A DNA stretch of 64,000 nt from Rhizobiaceae bacterium (GTDB taxonomy: Bacteria; Pseudomonadota; Alphaproteobacteria; Rhizobiales; Rhizobiaceae), in the NCBI GenBank assembly GCA_017640615.1, contig JAEPQK010000003.1:124001-188000 (forward strand). Direction: 5' to 3'. Of the stretch, positions 27,451 through 38,151 are shown piece by piece. Position numbers and translations under genes: made by a program. How positions within the stretch are numbered: the first letter of the stretch is position 1; every line of letters begins with the position of its first letter. The notes below the pieces were generated by a model. The model was not told the origin of the DNA. It saw only the letters and a program-made list of their open reading frames with translations, and did not search any database.

Positions 27451-28311
27451 ATGCAGGAGCCACCCGCCAACAACCTGATCCGCAGCGCCATGAAGGCGCC
27501 GTATCTGGAACGCGACGAGGAACAGGAACTCGCCGTCCGGTGGAAGGAAAACCGGGATCAGGACGCGCTGCACCGCATAACGATGGCGCATATGCGCCTC
27601 GTCATAGCCATGGCCGCGAAGTTTCGCGGCTTCGGCCTGCCGATGAGCGACCTTGTGCAGGAGGGCCATGTCGGCCTGCTGGAAGCAGCCGCCAGATTCG
27701 ATCCCGAGCGCGAGGTCCGCTTCTCCACCTATGCCACCTGGTGGATACGTGCATCGATCCAGGATTATGTACTGCGCAACTGGTCGATCGTGCGCGGCGG
27801 TACCAGCTCGGCTCAGAAGGCGCTTTTCTTCAACCTGCGGCGCCTGCGCGCCCGGCTTGCGGTGGGCGGCGAGATGCTGACCTCGGCGGACGTCTATAAG
27901 CGCATATCGGATACGCTCGGCGTTTCGTCTGCCGATGTCGAGATGATGGACGCGCGGCTTTCGGGCTCCGACACATCGCTCAATGCACCTCTGACAACCG
28001 AAAACGAAAATGCCAGCCGGCAGGATTTCCTTGTTTCGGAAGCGCCCGGCCCCGACGAACTGGCCGAAGGTACGATCGACGATGAGCGCCGATCCGAATG
28101 GCTGCATACCGCGCTTGGCGCGCTGAATGAGCGCGAGCTGCGCATTATCCGCGAAAGGCGATTGCGCGAATCCGGAGCGACGCTGGAATCGCTTGGCGAG
28201 AAGCTAGGCATTTCGAAGGAGCGCGTGCGCCAGATCGAAGGGCGCGCACTCGAGAAGCTCCGCACGGCACTTTTGGAAGCGCACCCGCAGCTGGGCACGC
28301 CGACGGCCTGA
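27451..28311 (+). CDS. rpoH: RNA polymerase sigma-32 factor (RpoH-type)
   Basis: 286-residue alternative sigma factor of the RpoH group. It has region 2 ([21 protein letters not shown], then [20 protein letters not shown]), the RpoH box variant [10 protein letters not shown], and region 4 helix-turn-helix ([20 protein letters not shown]). Rhizobia often carry two RpoH proteins; the divergence from ispG suggests the accessory paralogue (rpoH2), but this cannot be proved without the other copy. ATG 27451 with GGGAGA upstream is chosen over the longer frame. Likely controls heat or oxidative stress genes. Confidence 0.92.
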   Translation: MQEPPANNLIRSAMKAPYLERDEEQELAVRWKENRDQDALHRITMAHMRLVIAMAAKFRGFGLPMSDLVQEGHVGLLEAAARFDPEREVRFSTYATWWIRASIQDYVLRNWSIVRGGTSSAQKALFFNLRRLRARLAVGGEMLTSADVYKRISDTLGVSSADVEMMDARLSGSDTSLNAPLTTENENASRQDFLVSEAPGPDELAEGTIDDERRSEWLHTALGALNERELRIIRERRLRESGATLESLGEKLGISKERVRQIEGRALEKLRTALLEAHPQLGTPTA

Positions 28312-28315
28312 CCAT

Positions 28316-29797
28316 CTAGCGGTCGGTGACGATCTTCACCTGAGCGCCGGCCGAAAGGCTTGCGCCGGGGCCAAGCCCATTGAGCAGGCGGAACAGAGCG
28401 ACCTTGTCGCTGACGCCAGACATCTGTGCGGCGAGCGAAGAGACATTCTGCCCGCTGCGAACCGTCACCACCCGCACTTTGAGCGGCTCAAGCGCCGCCT
28501 GCTCGGCATTGGAAAGCACGCGGAAGCTGCCGGTCACCGCGGTGTCCACCGGGCCGAGCGCAGTGCTGTCGGACGGCGCGGCCGTCAGCAGGCGGTAGAC
28601 CTGCGAACCTGCCCGCACGACGGTGATCGCGAACTGCCACCCGTCTGCAGAGGCGCGTGCCCGCGCCGCTTCATTGCCGTTGATGACGTCGGTACGAATG
28701 CTACCCGGCACCAGCCCTTGAACCCAGCCGGAACGAAGGTAGTCGGCAAGGCCGACCCGTCGGCTGAGCGTCACGCCATCGAACCGCACTGCGGTGTCAC
28801 CCGGGCCGGCGGCCGTAACCGCGGCAGCGGTATTGTCGATGACGAACCCTTCCGGCACCGAAAAGGAGATGCCGAGTTTGGGATGCAGGAATGTGCGCCC
28901 GCGCACATAGCCTTCCTCCGGTGTGTCACCGAACAGCATGCCGTCAACGCCCGCCAGATAATCGTCGCGGTCGCGCGCGCCCTGCTCGCCCTGCGGGCCG
29001 AACTGCCGTGCGTGGCGACGGGCTAGCTCGATGCGTTGAGGCGCATTGGGGTGCGACGCCAGAAAGTCGAGGCTGGCATCATTGCTGCCGCTCACCGAGC
29101 GCAGATCCGTGTAGGAGGCCATGGACTGCAGGAAACGCGATGCGGCAAATGCGTCGTAGCCCGCCTGCGCCGACGAACGGATGCCGATCGCATCGGCCTC
29201 GAGCTCCTGATTGCGGGAAAACTGAGCCAGCCGCAGCTTCCCACGCACCAGCGCGACCTGCGCATTCGGGTTACCGCCGAGCACATCGTTGACCACCTGC
29301 GCGGCGAGCACTTCTTCAGCCTCTTTCTGCTGCCTCTGAATGCCGTGACTGGCCGTCACATGCGCCATTTCATGGGCGATGACGGCGGCGAGCTCGGCGG
29401 AATCGTTCACCAGCGCCAGAAGCCCGCGCGTAACATAGAGATATCCGCCCGGAAGCGCGAAGGCGTTCACATTCGGCGAATTTAGGATTGTCACCCGGTA
29501 GGCCTGGCTTGGGTCGTCGGAAACCGCCGTGAGCCGGCCAACGACCTTGGCCACCATCCGCTCAAGCTTCGGGTCTGAGTACTCGCCGCCATAAGTGGCA
29601 AGAATGCGCGGATGCTGCTCGCGAGCGATACCGGCCAGCCGGTCATTGCGGGTGACAGTGTCCACTGTGACCGGCGCGCTGGAAGGCTTGAATGAGCTGC
29701 TATTACCGAAATCGATACCCTGACACCCTGCAAGCAGCGCAAGCATGCCCGCGAGCGCCAGCCACCGCGAAGCGGGCCGGGAGCGGCGCTCAATCAT
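28316..29797 (-). CDS. M48 family metalloprotease lipoprotein with C-terminal LysM-like region
   Basis: 493-residue periplasmic protein. A lipobox (LLAGC, Cys25) after a short hydrophobic leader predicts a lipoprotein. The M48 peptidase domain has HEMAH (residues 142-146) and the third zinc ligand in NQELEADAIG (about 195-204), the same plan as BepA/LoiP chaperone-proteases acting in outer-membrane quality control. The C-terminal ~45 residues (VTVRSGQNVSSLAAQM to GAQVKIV) look like a LysM-type peptidoglycan-binding module. Convergent with the sigma factor gene, 4 bases apart. Confidence 0.88.
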   Translation of the reverse strand: MIERRSRPASRWLALAGMLALLAGCQGIDFGNSSSFKPSSAPVTVDTVTRNDRLAGIAREQHPRILATYGGEYSDPKLERMVAKVVGRLTAVSDDPSQAYRVTILNSPNVNAFALPGGYLYVTRGLLALVNDSAELAAVIAHEMAHVTASHGIQRQQKEAEEVLAAQVVNDVLGGNPNAQVALVRGKLRLAQFSRNQELEADAIGIRSSAQAGYDAFAASRFLQSMASYTDLRSVSGSNDASLDFLASHPNAPQRIELARRHARQFGPQGEQGARDRDDYLAGVDGMLFGDTPEEGYVRGRTFLHPKLGISFSVPEGFVIDNTAAAVTAAGPGDTAVRFDGVTLSRRVGLADYLRSGWVQGLVPGSIRTDVINGNEAARARASADGWQFAITVVRAGSQVYRLLTAAPSDSTALGPVDTAVTGSFRVLSNAEQAALEPLKVRVVTVRSGQNVSSLAAQMSGVSDKVALFRLLNGLGPGASLSAGAQVKIVTDR

Positions 29798-29972
29798 GCT
29801 GGACGAAGGGGTGCGAAGCAGGATCCGAATCCTTTCAGGCGGTTACCTTGCGGTATAGCAGCGCCGCCGCTGCCTGCCAGCCGCGCCTGCGCACGCCCGC
29901 GAAATTACGCGGACGCGTTGCGCAAATGACGCGCAATTATGTCGCTATCCGGGCGAAAGTGGCTGAAGCGGC

Positions 29973-30686
29973 CTATTTCGAGCCGACATAGCGGCGAAAG
30001 GCCTCTGGCATATCGGGACCGAAAAATCTGCTGATCGGTCCGCTGGCGGCGATCGTCCCGGCCTCGAGATAGAGCATGGTATCGGCGATACGCTCTGCGT
30101 CTTCAGGGTGGTGCGTCGCCATCAGCATCGTCATGCCACGCTCCGCACTCAGTTCGCGCACCAGTGCGATCATATCGGAGCGCAGCGCCGGGCCAAGTGC
30201 TGCAAATGGTTCGTCGAGCAGAAGCACCGGCCGGTCGCGTACCAGCACGCGCGCCAGAGCAACGCGCTGCCGTTCCCCGCCTGACAGTGTGGCCGGAAGC
30301 CGCTTTTCCTTGTCGCCAAGGCCGACACGGTTGATCGCGGCACGAACATCCTCTCGCGCCTTGCCGTCCAGCTTCAGCGAAGGCGAACGCCCAAGAGCGA
30401 CGTTTGAAAAGACATCGAGATGGCCGAAAAGGTTGTTTTCCTGAAACACCATGGAGACAGGCCGGCGTGCCGGCGGCGCCTGGGCCACATCCGCGCCGGC
30501 GATCAGAATTTCCCCGCTGTTCGGCGTTTCGAAGCCGGCGATCAGATCGAGAAGCGTCGATTTGCCGGAGCCGCTCGGCCCCATCACGGCAGCAACCGAG
30601 CCGGCGGCAAGCGTGAAATCGAAGGAGAATTCCATTCCGCCGCGGCTCAACCTTAGCTCGCGGCATTGAATATCGGCTCCACTCAT
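29973..30686 (-). CDS. thiQ: Thiamine ABC transporter, ATP-binding protein
   Basis: 237-residue ABC ATPase energising thiamine/TPP import with ThiB and ThiP. Walker A GPSGSGKST (about residues 36-44), Q-loop FQENNLFGHLDVFSNV, signature LSGGERQRVA and Walker B LLLDEPFAALG are all intact, with the switch His in ATHHPED. The ATG at 30686 overlaps the thiP stop (ATGA), indicating translational coupling, so the longer upstream frame is rejected. Last gene of thiBPQ. Confidence 0.94.
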   Translation of the reverse strand: MSGADIQCRELRLSRGGMEFSFDFTLAAGSVAAVMGPSGSGKSTLLDLIAGFETPNSGEILIAGADVAQAPPARRPVSMVFQENNLFGHLDVFSNVALGRSPSLKLDGKAREDVRAAINRVGLGDKEKRLPATLSGGERQRVALARVLVRDRPVLLLDEPFAALGPALRSDMIALVRELSAERGMTMLMATHHPEDAERIADTMLYLEAGTIAASGPISRFFGPDMPEAFRRYVGSK

Positions 30687-32470
30687 CGCGCTCTCCGTGA
30701 CGCCCAGTCGGCAAACATCATCAGCGCGAAGCAGAGAGCACCGAGCATCAGCGCCAGCCCCGCCGCATCCTGGGTTCGATAGGCGCTCATCCGTTGCAGC
30801 AAAAGATAGGGCAGCGTGCGCACATCTTCGCTGCCGAACAATGCAATGACGCCGAGATCGCCCAGCGACAGCGCCATGGCGAAGGCAAAAGCGGTGGCAA
30901 GCGGACGCCTGAGCGGCGGCCAGTCGATCAGGCGCAACCGCGCGAAGCCGGAAATACCGAGCTGCGCGCAAAGCCGCTCATGCCGCGCCGAGGCGCTGTC
31001 ATAGGCCGGCCGGATGGCGCGCATCGCAAATGGCATCGCCATGATGGCATTGACCGCCACGACCATGACCGGAGCGGCTGCGAAAACACCGGCGCCGCTT
31101 TGCCGTAGGAGTACGAACCAGCCGGCGCCGATGACGATTGGCGGAATGACCAGCACAAGGGCTGCGCCCTGATCGGTCATGCGTTCGAGAACCCCCGGGC
31201 GTCCCATCGCGCCACGACGCAACTCCAGTGCCCGGCGCGCGGCGACCAGCGAGACCGACAGTACAACGGATAGCGAAGCCGCAATGAAGGCCAGGACAAG
31301 GCTGGTGGCGGCAGCGTTCCGCACACTCGCTTCGCCGAAGAGTCGCACGAGATCAGAGTCCAGTCCGGCAATGACGATGGCCGCCATAGGACCGGCGACG
31401 AACAGAAAACCGGCAATCAGAACTGCGCCATTCAGGAGTTTTTCCGGCCACGAGGTGAAAAGTCCTCCTCGGTTCGAAACCGAAAGAAACGCCTCGCCCG
31501 CGAGATGCGCGCCGAGCCTTGCGGCAGCCGTAACAATCACGACGGTCAGCACAAGCTGCACGAAAGTTAGCGTCACCGCCCGCGCAGGATCGAAATCGAA
31601 GCGCAGCGCCTGGTAGATCGCCACTTCCAGTGTCGTCGCCGCTGGCCCGCCGCCCAACAGCAGGACGATAGTGAAAGACGTGACACACAGCATGAAGACA
31701 AGCATGGCGACACCCGGCAGCGCAGCGCGCACCGCCGGCCATTCGATCAGTCGCCAGGCCGACCAGGAACCCATGCCGAGCTGCGCTTCCAGCCGGCGAT
31801 GGTCCGCTGGAATGGCGTTGAACGCTTCTAGAAACATGCGAGCGGCCAGCGGCATGTTGAAGAAAACATGCGCCACGAGAATGCCACTGAGGCCATAGAT
31901 GCCCGGCCAGCTGCCGCCGGTGAGCCCGCTCAGCGCATCAGCAAAAATGCCTGCCCGCCCAAGCAGCGCGAGAACACCGAGGGCGGCAACAATAGCCGGC
32001 AAGGCGAGCGGTACGCCGAAGAGCCAGATGATCGCACCACGACCTGGAAAGGCCGGCAGCCGCGCCAGAGCCCGCGCGACAATGATGCCGGGCAGAATGG
32101 AAAGAACCGTCGACAGCAGCGCCTGCCACAGCGTGAACTGCACCACGCGCAGGAGATAGTTGTCGAAAGCCGAAGCCGCGCCCGACCAATCCGACCCGGC
32201 TTCCCAGATGAGACCTGCCGCCGCCCCGCCCATGACGAGACCGATTGCGCCAAGGGTGAGGACGCCAGGAAGGGTGCGCGTGGTTTTCCCTCCCCTTTGG
32301 GGGGAGGGTGCCGAGCCTGAGCCTGCCGAAGGCGAGGCGGGTGGGGCTGGTTTGCGCCGCGCTTCGGCATACCCCCACCCGTCCAATCGCTCCTGGCGAT
32401 TGTCCACCCTCCCGCCGTAGGGGATGGAATTGGCCTTACGGCCCACTACTCGCTCATCACCGCGAGCCAT
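30683..32470 (-). CDS. thiP: Thiamine ABC transporter, permease
   Basis: Inner-membrane permease with two fused binding-protein-dependent transport domains (about 12 helices; EAA-like loops near [18 protein letters not shown] and [15 protein letters not shown]). The frame is open to ATG 32470, overlapping thiB by 25 bases and giving 595 residues, about 60 more than usual. The first ~60 codons are read out of a nested palindromic repeat and end [11 protein letters not shown]. The first Met after the repeat is at 32233 ([10 protein letters not shown]), which would cut the first helix. So the repeat probably supplies the translated N-terminus; the real start is unresolved. Confidence 0.85.
   Translation of the reverse strand: MARGDERVVGRKANSIPYGGRVDNRQERLDGWGYAEARRKPAPPASPSAGSGSAPSPQRGGKTTRTLPGVLTLGAIGLVMGGAAAGLIWEAGSDWSGAASAFDNYLLRVVQFTLWQALLSTVLSILPGIIVARALARLPAFPGRGAIIWLFGVPLALPAIVAALGVLALLGRAGIFADALSGLTGGSWPGIYGLSGILVAHVFFNMPLAARMFLEAFNAIPADHRRLEAQLGMGSWSAWRLIEWPAVRAALPGVAMLVFMLCVTSFTIVLLLGGGPAATTLEVAIYQALRFDFDPARAVTLTFVQLVLTVVIVTAAARLGAHLAGEAFLSVSNRGGLFTSWPEKLLNGAVLIAGFLFVAGPMAAIVIAGLDSDLVRLFGEASVRNAAATSLVLAFIAASLSVVLSVSLVAARRALELRRGAMGRPGVLERMTDQGAALVLVIPPIVIGAGWFVLLRQSGAGVFAAAPVMVVAVNAIMAMPFAMRAIRPAYDSASARHERLCAQLGISGFARLRLIDWPPLRRPLATAFAFAMALSLGDLGVIALFGSEDVRTLPYLLLQRMSAYRTQDAAGLALMLGALCFALMMFADWASRRAR
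32286..32420. repeat. Nested palindromic repeat at thiB/thiP junction
   Basis: Three nested inverted pairs: CCCTCCCC/GGGGAGGG at 32288-32308, GGGTGGGG/CCCCACCC at 32339-32346 and 32373-32380, and GGGAGGGTG/CACCCTCCC at 32302-32310 and 32405-32413. This is the look of rhizobial mosaic intergenic repeats. It reads without stops in the thiP frame and so is translated if thiP starts at 32470. Confidence 0.75.
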
Positions 32471-33453
32471 TCGTCGATCCAGGCCTTGCGGTTGGCGGCG
32501 ACTGTCTCGGCGTCGATGACGATCGGCTCGTCCGGACGGATCATGTCGGCAAAAACGGGATTAAGCGGCTCGGTCGTGGCGCCTGCCGGAAACATCCAGT
32601 TCGTTTCAGGAATGACATCCTGAAACCCGGGGCCGGTCATGAATTGCAGGAACTGTGCGGCCAAAGCATTGTCGGACCCTTTGGTCGTGATACCGGCGAC
32701 CTCGATCTGGATGTAGTGACCTTCGGAAAACTCCGCCGCCTTATAGCGCTCCTCGCGCTCGGCGATCAGGTGATAAGCCGGCGAGGTTGTATAGGACAGC
32801 ACCATCTGCGCTTCGCCCGAGGTGAACAGGCCGTAGGATTCGCTCCATCCCGGCGTGACGGTCAGCACACGGTTTTTCAGGCTCGCCCAGGCATCTGCGG
32901 CGTTGTCGCCATAAACCGCCTTCACCCACAGAAGCAGGCCGAGACCCGGCGTCGATGTGCGCGGATCCTGGATGGCGATTTTCGGCCCGTCGGCATTCTC
33001 GACCAGTTCCTTCAGGCTTGCCGGCGGCGTTTCCACCGTCTGCGTGTCATAGACCACGGCGAAATAGCCATAGTCATAAGGAACGAACGTCTCGTCCGAC
33101 CAGCCGCCGGGAACACTGACGTTGGCAAGGTCGATACCGTGCGGCACAAAAAGCCCCGTCGCCTCCGCCTCGAGGGTCAGATTGGTGTCGAGCCCAAGCA
33201 CGATGTCGGCTTGTGTTTCATTGCCTTCCAGCTTGAGCCGGTTGAGCAGCGCGACACCATCCGCGACGCCGACGAAATTGACCGCGCAGGAACATTCGGC
33301 CTCGAAGGCTTCCTTCACTTTCGGGCCCGGACCCCATTCGGCATTGAAGCTCTCATAGGTGTAAATGGTGAGCGAATTGTCCTGCGCGGCCGCGGCAAGT
33401 GTGCCCGCCGCGAGAATCGTTGTTGCAAAAAGTGTTGTGTGGATCATGCGCAT
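32446..33453 (-). CDS. thiB: Thiamine ABC transporter, substrate-binding protein
   Basis: 335-residue periplasmic solute-binding protein for thiamine and its phosphates. A Sec signal peptide ([20 protein letters not shown], cleavage near AAAAQ) is followed by the ThiB start [19 protein letters not shown] and motifs such as [13 protein letters not shown] and [18 protein letters not shown] lies 8 bases before ATG 33453. First gene of thiBPQ and directly downstream of a TPP riboswitch, which fits the assignment. Confidence 0.95.
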   Translation of the reverse strand: MRMIHTTLFATTILAAGTLAAAAQDNSLTIYTYESFNAEWGPGPKVKEAFEAECSCAVNFVGVADGVALLNRLKLEGNETQADIVLGLDTNLTLEAEATGLFVPHGIDLANVSVPGGWSDETFVPYDYGYFAVVYDTQTVETPPASLKELVENADGPKIAIQDPRTSTPGLGLLLWVKAVYGDNAADAWASLKNRVLTVTPGWSESYGLFTSGEAQMVLSYTTSPAYHLIAEREERYKAAEFSEGHYIQIEVAGITTKGSDNALAAQFLQFMTGPGFQDVIPETNWMFPAGATTEPLNPVFADMIRPDEPIVIDAETVAANRKAWIDEWLAVMSE

Positions 33454-33507
33454 TGGCGCCTCCTTCTGTTTCGTTGAACGGGGAATGGCGCCTTTGGCAA
33501 AGCGTCT

Positions 33508-33602
33508 AATCCCTCCGCCGGTGCAAACCGGATCAGGTTCAGCGGGTTGGCTGGGTTTCCCCTTGGCCTCTCAGCCGGATCGAAGGTCCGGCACCCCGTT
33601 AG
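33508..33602 (-). promoter_or_regulatory. TPP riboswitch (THI element)
   Basis: On the minus strand the leader reads CGGGGTGCC, then GGCTGAGAGG, then CCCGCTGAACCTGATCCGG, then GCACCGGCGGAGGGA: the conserved THI-box order (CUGAGA in the pyrimidine-sensor arm and GAACCUGAU...GAGGGA in the pyrophosphate arm). It ends about 55 bases before the thiB ATG. A self-complementary GGCGCC occurs both at 33487-33492 and beside the thiB ribosome site at 33455-33460, so TPP may act by hiding the start site (inference). Confidence 0.94.
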
Positions 33603-33702
33603 AGCGAGGTCACCATTAAGCGTCTTGCTGCGTCGACGCAACATGGGTTTCGCGCCCGTCACGCTTCCACTGCGCCGACCCGGCGTGATAGGAGCGCGCG
33701 CC

Positions 33703-34359
33703 ATGAGCCCGAATTCGAGCCGAACGACCATCCTTCTCGGCGGTGACCTCACCGCAACACCGAGGCTACGCGCCCAAGTCGCGGGAACCCTTGTCATTGC
33801 CGCTGATTCCGGTATCAGCCATGCGTCCAGACTTGGGCTGAAGCCCGATCTTTGGGTTGGGGATTTCGATTCCGCTACCGACGACCACCATGCCGAACAC
33901 GCTGCGGTGCCGATGACGCGCTTTCCCGCCGAAAAGGACAAGACAGACGGCGAAATCGCCATCGAGGCAGCCCGCAAAGAGGGCGCGACAGAGATTATTC
34001 TCGCCGGCGCATTTGGCGGCGAGCGGGCCGACCACGCCTTCCTGCATCTGACCACCGCCATGTGTGCAGCGGAAAGCGGCCTCAAGGTATTGCTGTCCAG
34101 CGGCACCACTGAGGCTTTGCCTTTGCTTCCGGGCGAAGCAGCGTTCGATTACCCGCCCGGCACGGTGTTTTCGGTTCTGGGCTTCGACGACCTGACAGGG
34201 CTCACACTTAGCGGCGTGAAATGGCCGCTGGAGCGGCGACACGTTCCATTCGGCTCGTCGCTGACGATCTCCAACGAAGTCGCTTCGCGCCTGGTTGCCA
34301 GCCTTGAGGCCGGACGGGCGATGGTCGTTGCCAATCTGCCAAACGACGCGCAGGCCTGA
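33703..34359 (+). CDS. thiN: Thiamine diphosphokinase
   Basis: 218-residue cytoplasmic kinase making TPP from thiamine and ATP. The catalytic domain has ADSGISHASRLGLKPDLWVGDFDS (DxxDS-type motif, about residues 31-54), EKDKTDGEIAIEAA and GAFGGERADHAFLHL; the C-terminal thiamine-binding domain contains LSGVKWPLER and SNEVAS. The start at 33703 has GGAG upstream; a longer frame begins inside the opposite-strand riboswitch and is rejected. Divergent from thiBPQ, so uptake and activation of thiamine are encoded back to back. Confidence 0.93.
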   Translation: MSPNSSRTTILLGGDLTATPRLRAQVAGTLVIAADSGISHASRLGLKPDLWVGDFDSATDDHHAEHAAVPMTRFPAEKDKTDGEIAIEAARKEGATEIILAGAFGGERADHAFLHLTTAMCAAESGLKVLLSSGTTEALPLLPGEAAFDYPPGTVFSVLGFDDLTGLTLSGVKWPLERRHVPFGSSLTISNEVASRLVASLEAGRAMVVANLPNDAQA

Positions 34360-34361
34360 CG

Positions 34362-36176
<1,815 letters not shown>

Positions 36177-36188
36177 TGCTCGTTCTTC

Positions 36189-36209
36189 ATGCGCATATAT
36201 TATGCGCAT
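36189..36209. promoter_or_regulatory. Autoregulatory operator of ccdAB
   Basis: Perfect inverted repeat ATGCGCATA-TAT-TATGCGCAT, 11 bases before the ccdA ATG and next to its AGGAG ribosome site. The A/T-rich centre can double as a -10 element. CcdA ribbon-helix-helix dimers usually bind such a site to repress their own operon; that role here is inference. Confidence 0.7.
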
Positions 36210-36220
36210 AGGAGATCGCC

Positions 36221-36457
36221 ATGCTGACCAGAGCGCCCGCCCGCAAATCCGTCAATCTGTCGCTGAACAAGGAGCTGCTCGCCGAGGCGAAGGAGCTGGG
36301 CATCAACATGTCCCGCATAGCCGAGGAGAGCATCGCGCAGGCCGTTTCGGCTGAAAAATCCCGCCGCTGGAAAGAGGAAAACCGCGAGGCAATCGAAAGC
36401 TCGAACGCCTACGTCGAAAAACACGGTCTGCCGCTGGCGAAATACCGGATGTTCTGA
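36221..36457 (+). CDS. ccdA: CcdA-type antitoxin
   Basis: 78-residue type II antitoxin. The N-terminal ribbon-helix-helix (KSVNLSLNKELLAEAKELGINMSRIAEE, about residues 9-36) is the DNA-binding part. The C-terminus (RRWKEENREAIESSNAYVEKHGLPL) is the predicted disordered toxin-wrapping arm that resembles CcdA. A perfect palindrome lies just upstream. The stop is directly followed by the toxin start (TGA then GTG). Confidence 0.9.
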   Translation: MLTRAPARKSVNLSLNKELLAEAKELGINMSRIAEESIAQAVSAEKSRRWKEENREAIESSNAYVEKHGLPLAKYRMF

Positions 36458-36751
36458 GTGGCGCGATACGATCTCTATCCAGACGGAGAGGACTATTTGC
36501 TCGATGTCCAGGCGGACACGCTTGAGGGACTGAACACGCGAGTCGTCGTTCCGGTTCGGGTGCCAGCCAGAGCACCGAAACCTGCGCGACGACTAAATCC
36601 CACGTTCCAGCTGAACGGCAGTGCCTTCCTGATGGTCACTCAGTTCATGGCCGCCGTACCAGAACACGAGCTGGGCCAACCGCATGACAATCTCGGCCGA
36701 CATCACGACGAGATCGTCGCCGCACTTGACATGCTTTTTCACGGCTTTTGA
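36458..36751 (+). CDS. ccdB: CcdB-family toxin
   Basis: 97-residue protein with the CcdB beta-sheet pattern (ARYDLYPDGEDYLLDVQADTL, then TRVVVPV and FLMVTQFMAAVP). F-plasmid CcdB poisons DNA gyrase through its C-terminal Trp-Gly-Ile; here the end reads MLFHGF, so the Gly is kept while Trp and Ile are replaced by His and Phe. The start is GTG, immediately after the ccdA stop. Gyrase activity is therefore doubtful though the fold assignment is good. Confidence 0.87.
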   Translation: MARYDLYPDGEDYLLDVQADTLEGLNTRVVVPVRVPARAPKPARRLNPTFQLNGSAFLMVTQFMAAVPEHELGQPHDNLGRHHDEIVAALDMLFHGF

Positions 36752-37221
36752 ATTTGGCAACGACGCCCAACATCAGTCTGCGCGCCGCACGGTCCGACGA
36801 AGCCACCGCTCTCACCGAGCTATGCCTGCGGTCAAAGGAACACTGGGGCTATGACGAGGCCTTCATGGCCGCTTGCCGCGCCGAGCTGACGGTTGCCCCG
36901 GACATCATCGCCGGCCCGTTCTTTCACATCGCCACGGTGGACGGCGAATGCGCCGGCGTTGCCGAAATCGGCAGCGAGATCGGGGTCTGGTATCTCGAAA
37001 AACTGTTCGTCGATCCGCGTTTTATGGGTCTCGGCCTAGGCCGCCGGCTCTTTGATTGGGCGGCGAAGACAGCCGCCGCACATGGAGCATCATCACTCGA
37101 GATCGCCGCTGACCCCGACGCCGTGCCGTTTTACGAGCACCATGGCGCCCGCCGAATCGGCGAAGAACCCTCTGGCTCTATCCCCGGTCGCATGCTGCCA
37201 TTGCTGGAATTGACGCTTTAG
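36748..37221 (+). CDS. GNAT family N-acetyltransferase
   Basis: 157-residue acetyl-CoA-dependent acyltransferase. Motif A (VDPRFMGLGLGRRLFDWA) supplies the acetyl-CoA pyrophosphate loop, and FYEHHGARRIGE forms the typical C-terminal strand. The start TTG at 36748 overlaps the ccdB stop (TTGA), so it is translationally coupled to the toxin-antitoxin operon. It looks like a general small-molecule GNAT and not a TacT/AtaT toxin, though the coupling is suggestive. It overlaps convergent zapA by 4 bases. Confidence 0.82.
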   Translation: MNLATTPNISLRAARSDEATALTELCLRSKEHWGYDEAFMAACRAELTVAPDIIAGPFFHIATVDGECAGVAEIGSEIGVWYLEKLFVDPRFMGLGLGRRLFDWAAKTAAAHGASSLEIAADPDAVPFYEHHGARRIGEEPSGSIPGRMLPLLELTL

Positions 37222-37583
37222 TCGGCCTTGCGCTCGAGTTTGCCGGCAAGCGCTTCCATGCGCTCGGCCAGATGCGACAGCGCGCCGACAAGCGCGGCGT
37301 CGTTCTTATCGGCCTTTACAAGCGCGTCGTCACGCGTCTTGCGCAGCGTCGCGATCTCGCTCTCCATGCCGAGCACACGCTTTTGCAGCTCGGCCAGTTC
37401 GTCCATCACCATGATGCCCGACATGACGGTAATGCGCTGATCACCAATCTCGCCGAAGCTCTCTTTCAGATGCGCGACATAGCGGTCGAAGCGCGAGGCC
37501 AGGTCGATGAGATGCTCTTCCTGCCCCTCATCGCAGGCCATCCGATACTGCTTGCCGTCAATCGTTACTGTGACTTGAGCCAT
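37218..37583 (-). CDS. zapA: Cell division protein ZapA
   Basis: 121-residue protein that bundles FtsZ filaments at the division ring. The N-terminal head (VTIDGKQYRMACDEGQEEHLIDLASRFD) matches ZapA, followed by a long coiled coil (about residues 55-120; ELQKRVLGMESEIATLRKTRDD). It follows the DUF4164 gene by 22 bases, and both read away from transketolase, the usual rhizobial order. Confidence 0.92.
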   Translation of the reverse strand: MAQVTVTIDGKQYRMACDEGQEEHLIDLASRFDRYVAHLKESFGEIGDQRITVMSGIMVMDELAELQKRVLGMESEIATLRKTRDDALVKADKNDAALVGALSHLAERMEALAGKLERKAD

Positions 37584-37605
37584 TCGCCGCGTCTCGCCTG
37601 CCGGA

Positions 37606-37878
37606 CTATCTGTCCAGAACCGCCCTGATCGTTTCCATCGCCGTCACCAGCCGGCGCGAAACCTCTTTGTTCGCATCGACAAGCTGCTCGGCCCTCGCTT
37701 CGGAAGAATCGAGCTCCTGCGCCAGCCGCGCCCGGTCGGCATTGAGCCGCTGCACTTCGGCTTCCGCCTCTTCCGAATCCTGCTCAAGATCGATGCGCGC
37801 CCCAACCGTTTCCTCAAGCGAATCGATCGCCTTGCCCAGGCGGGCGATCACCTCTCTTAATGTCGGTTCGCTGGACAT
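37606..37878 (-). CDS. DUF4164 coiled-coil protein
   Basis: 90-residue, almost entirely alpha-helical protein rich in Glu, Ala and Arg with heptad spacing (LNADRARLAQELDSSEARAEQL). It matches the DUF4164 pattern found next to zapA in Hyphomicrobiales. Its partnership with ZapA in division is inferred from conserved position only. Divergent from tkt. Confidence 0.82.
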   Translation of the reverse strand: MSSEPTLREVIARLGKAIDSLEETVGARIDLEQDSEEAEAEVQRLNADRARLAQELDSSEARAEQLVDANKEVSRRLVTAMETIRAVLDR

Positions 37879-38151
37879 GGCGACTTTCCGGGACAGAATA
37901 CGCGTGGAATCATGCCCTGATGGCAGGCCGTTAGAGCAAAAAGATTAGGCGCCGTGTGAAGCGCGCGTCAACTCACCAGCGCGCGCTTTCCCCGCGTTCT
38001 TGACCTTTCGTCAGCCTGTGGAACGGCGCATTTGTCGGCTATTCCCCTTTGTTGACTCGGAGGCGGCACCTGATATGTGTCCCCTGCCTTTTCCGGCGCC
38101 AAGAGCGCCGCACGTCACCATTCCTGGCCTGGGGCCGTCAGCGAGCACAAT

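Noticed and set aside
27286-28107. Extension of ispG upstream to 28107
   Set aside because: The frame stays open but is antisense to the sigma-32 gene and has no IspG-like residues; the family N-terminus begins near 27285.
37170-37230. 6S RNA next to zapA
   Set aside because: 6S RNA genes often lie near zapA, but here zapA and the GNAT gene overlap by 4 bases, leaving no room.
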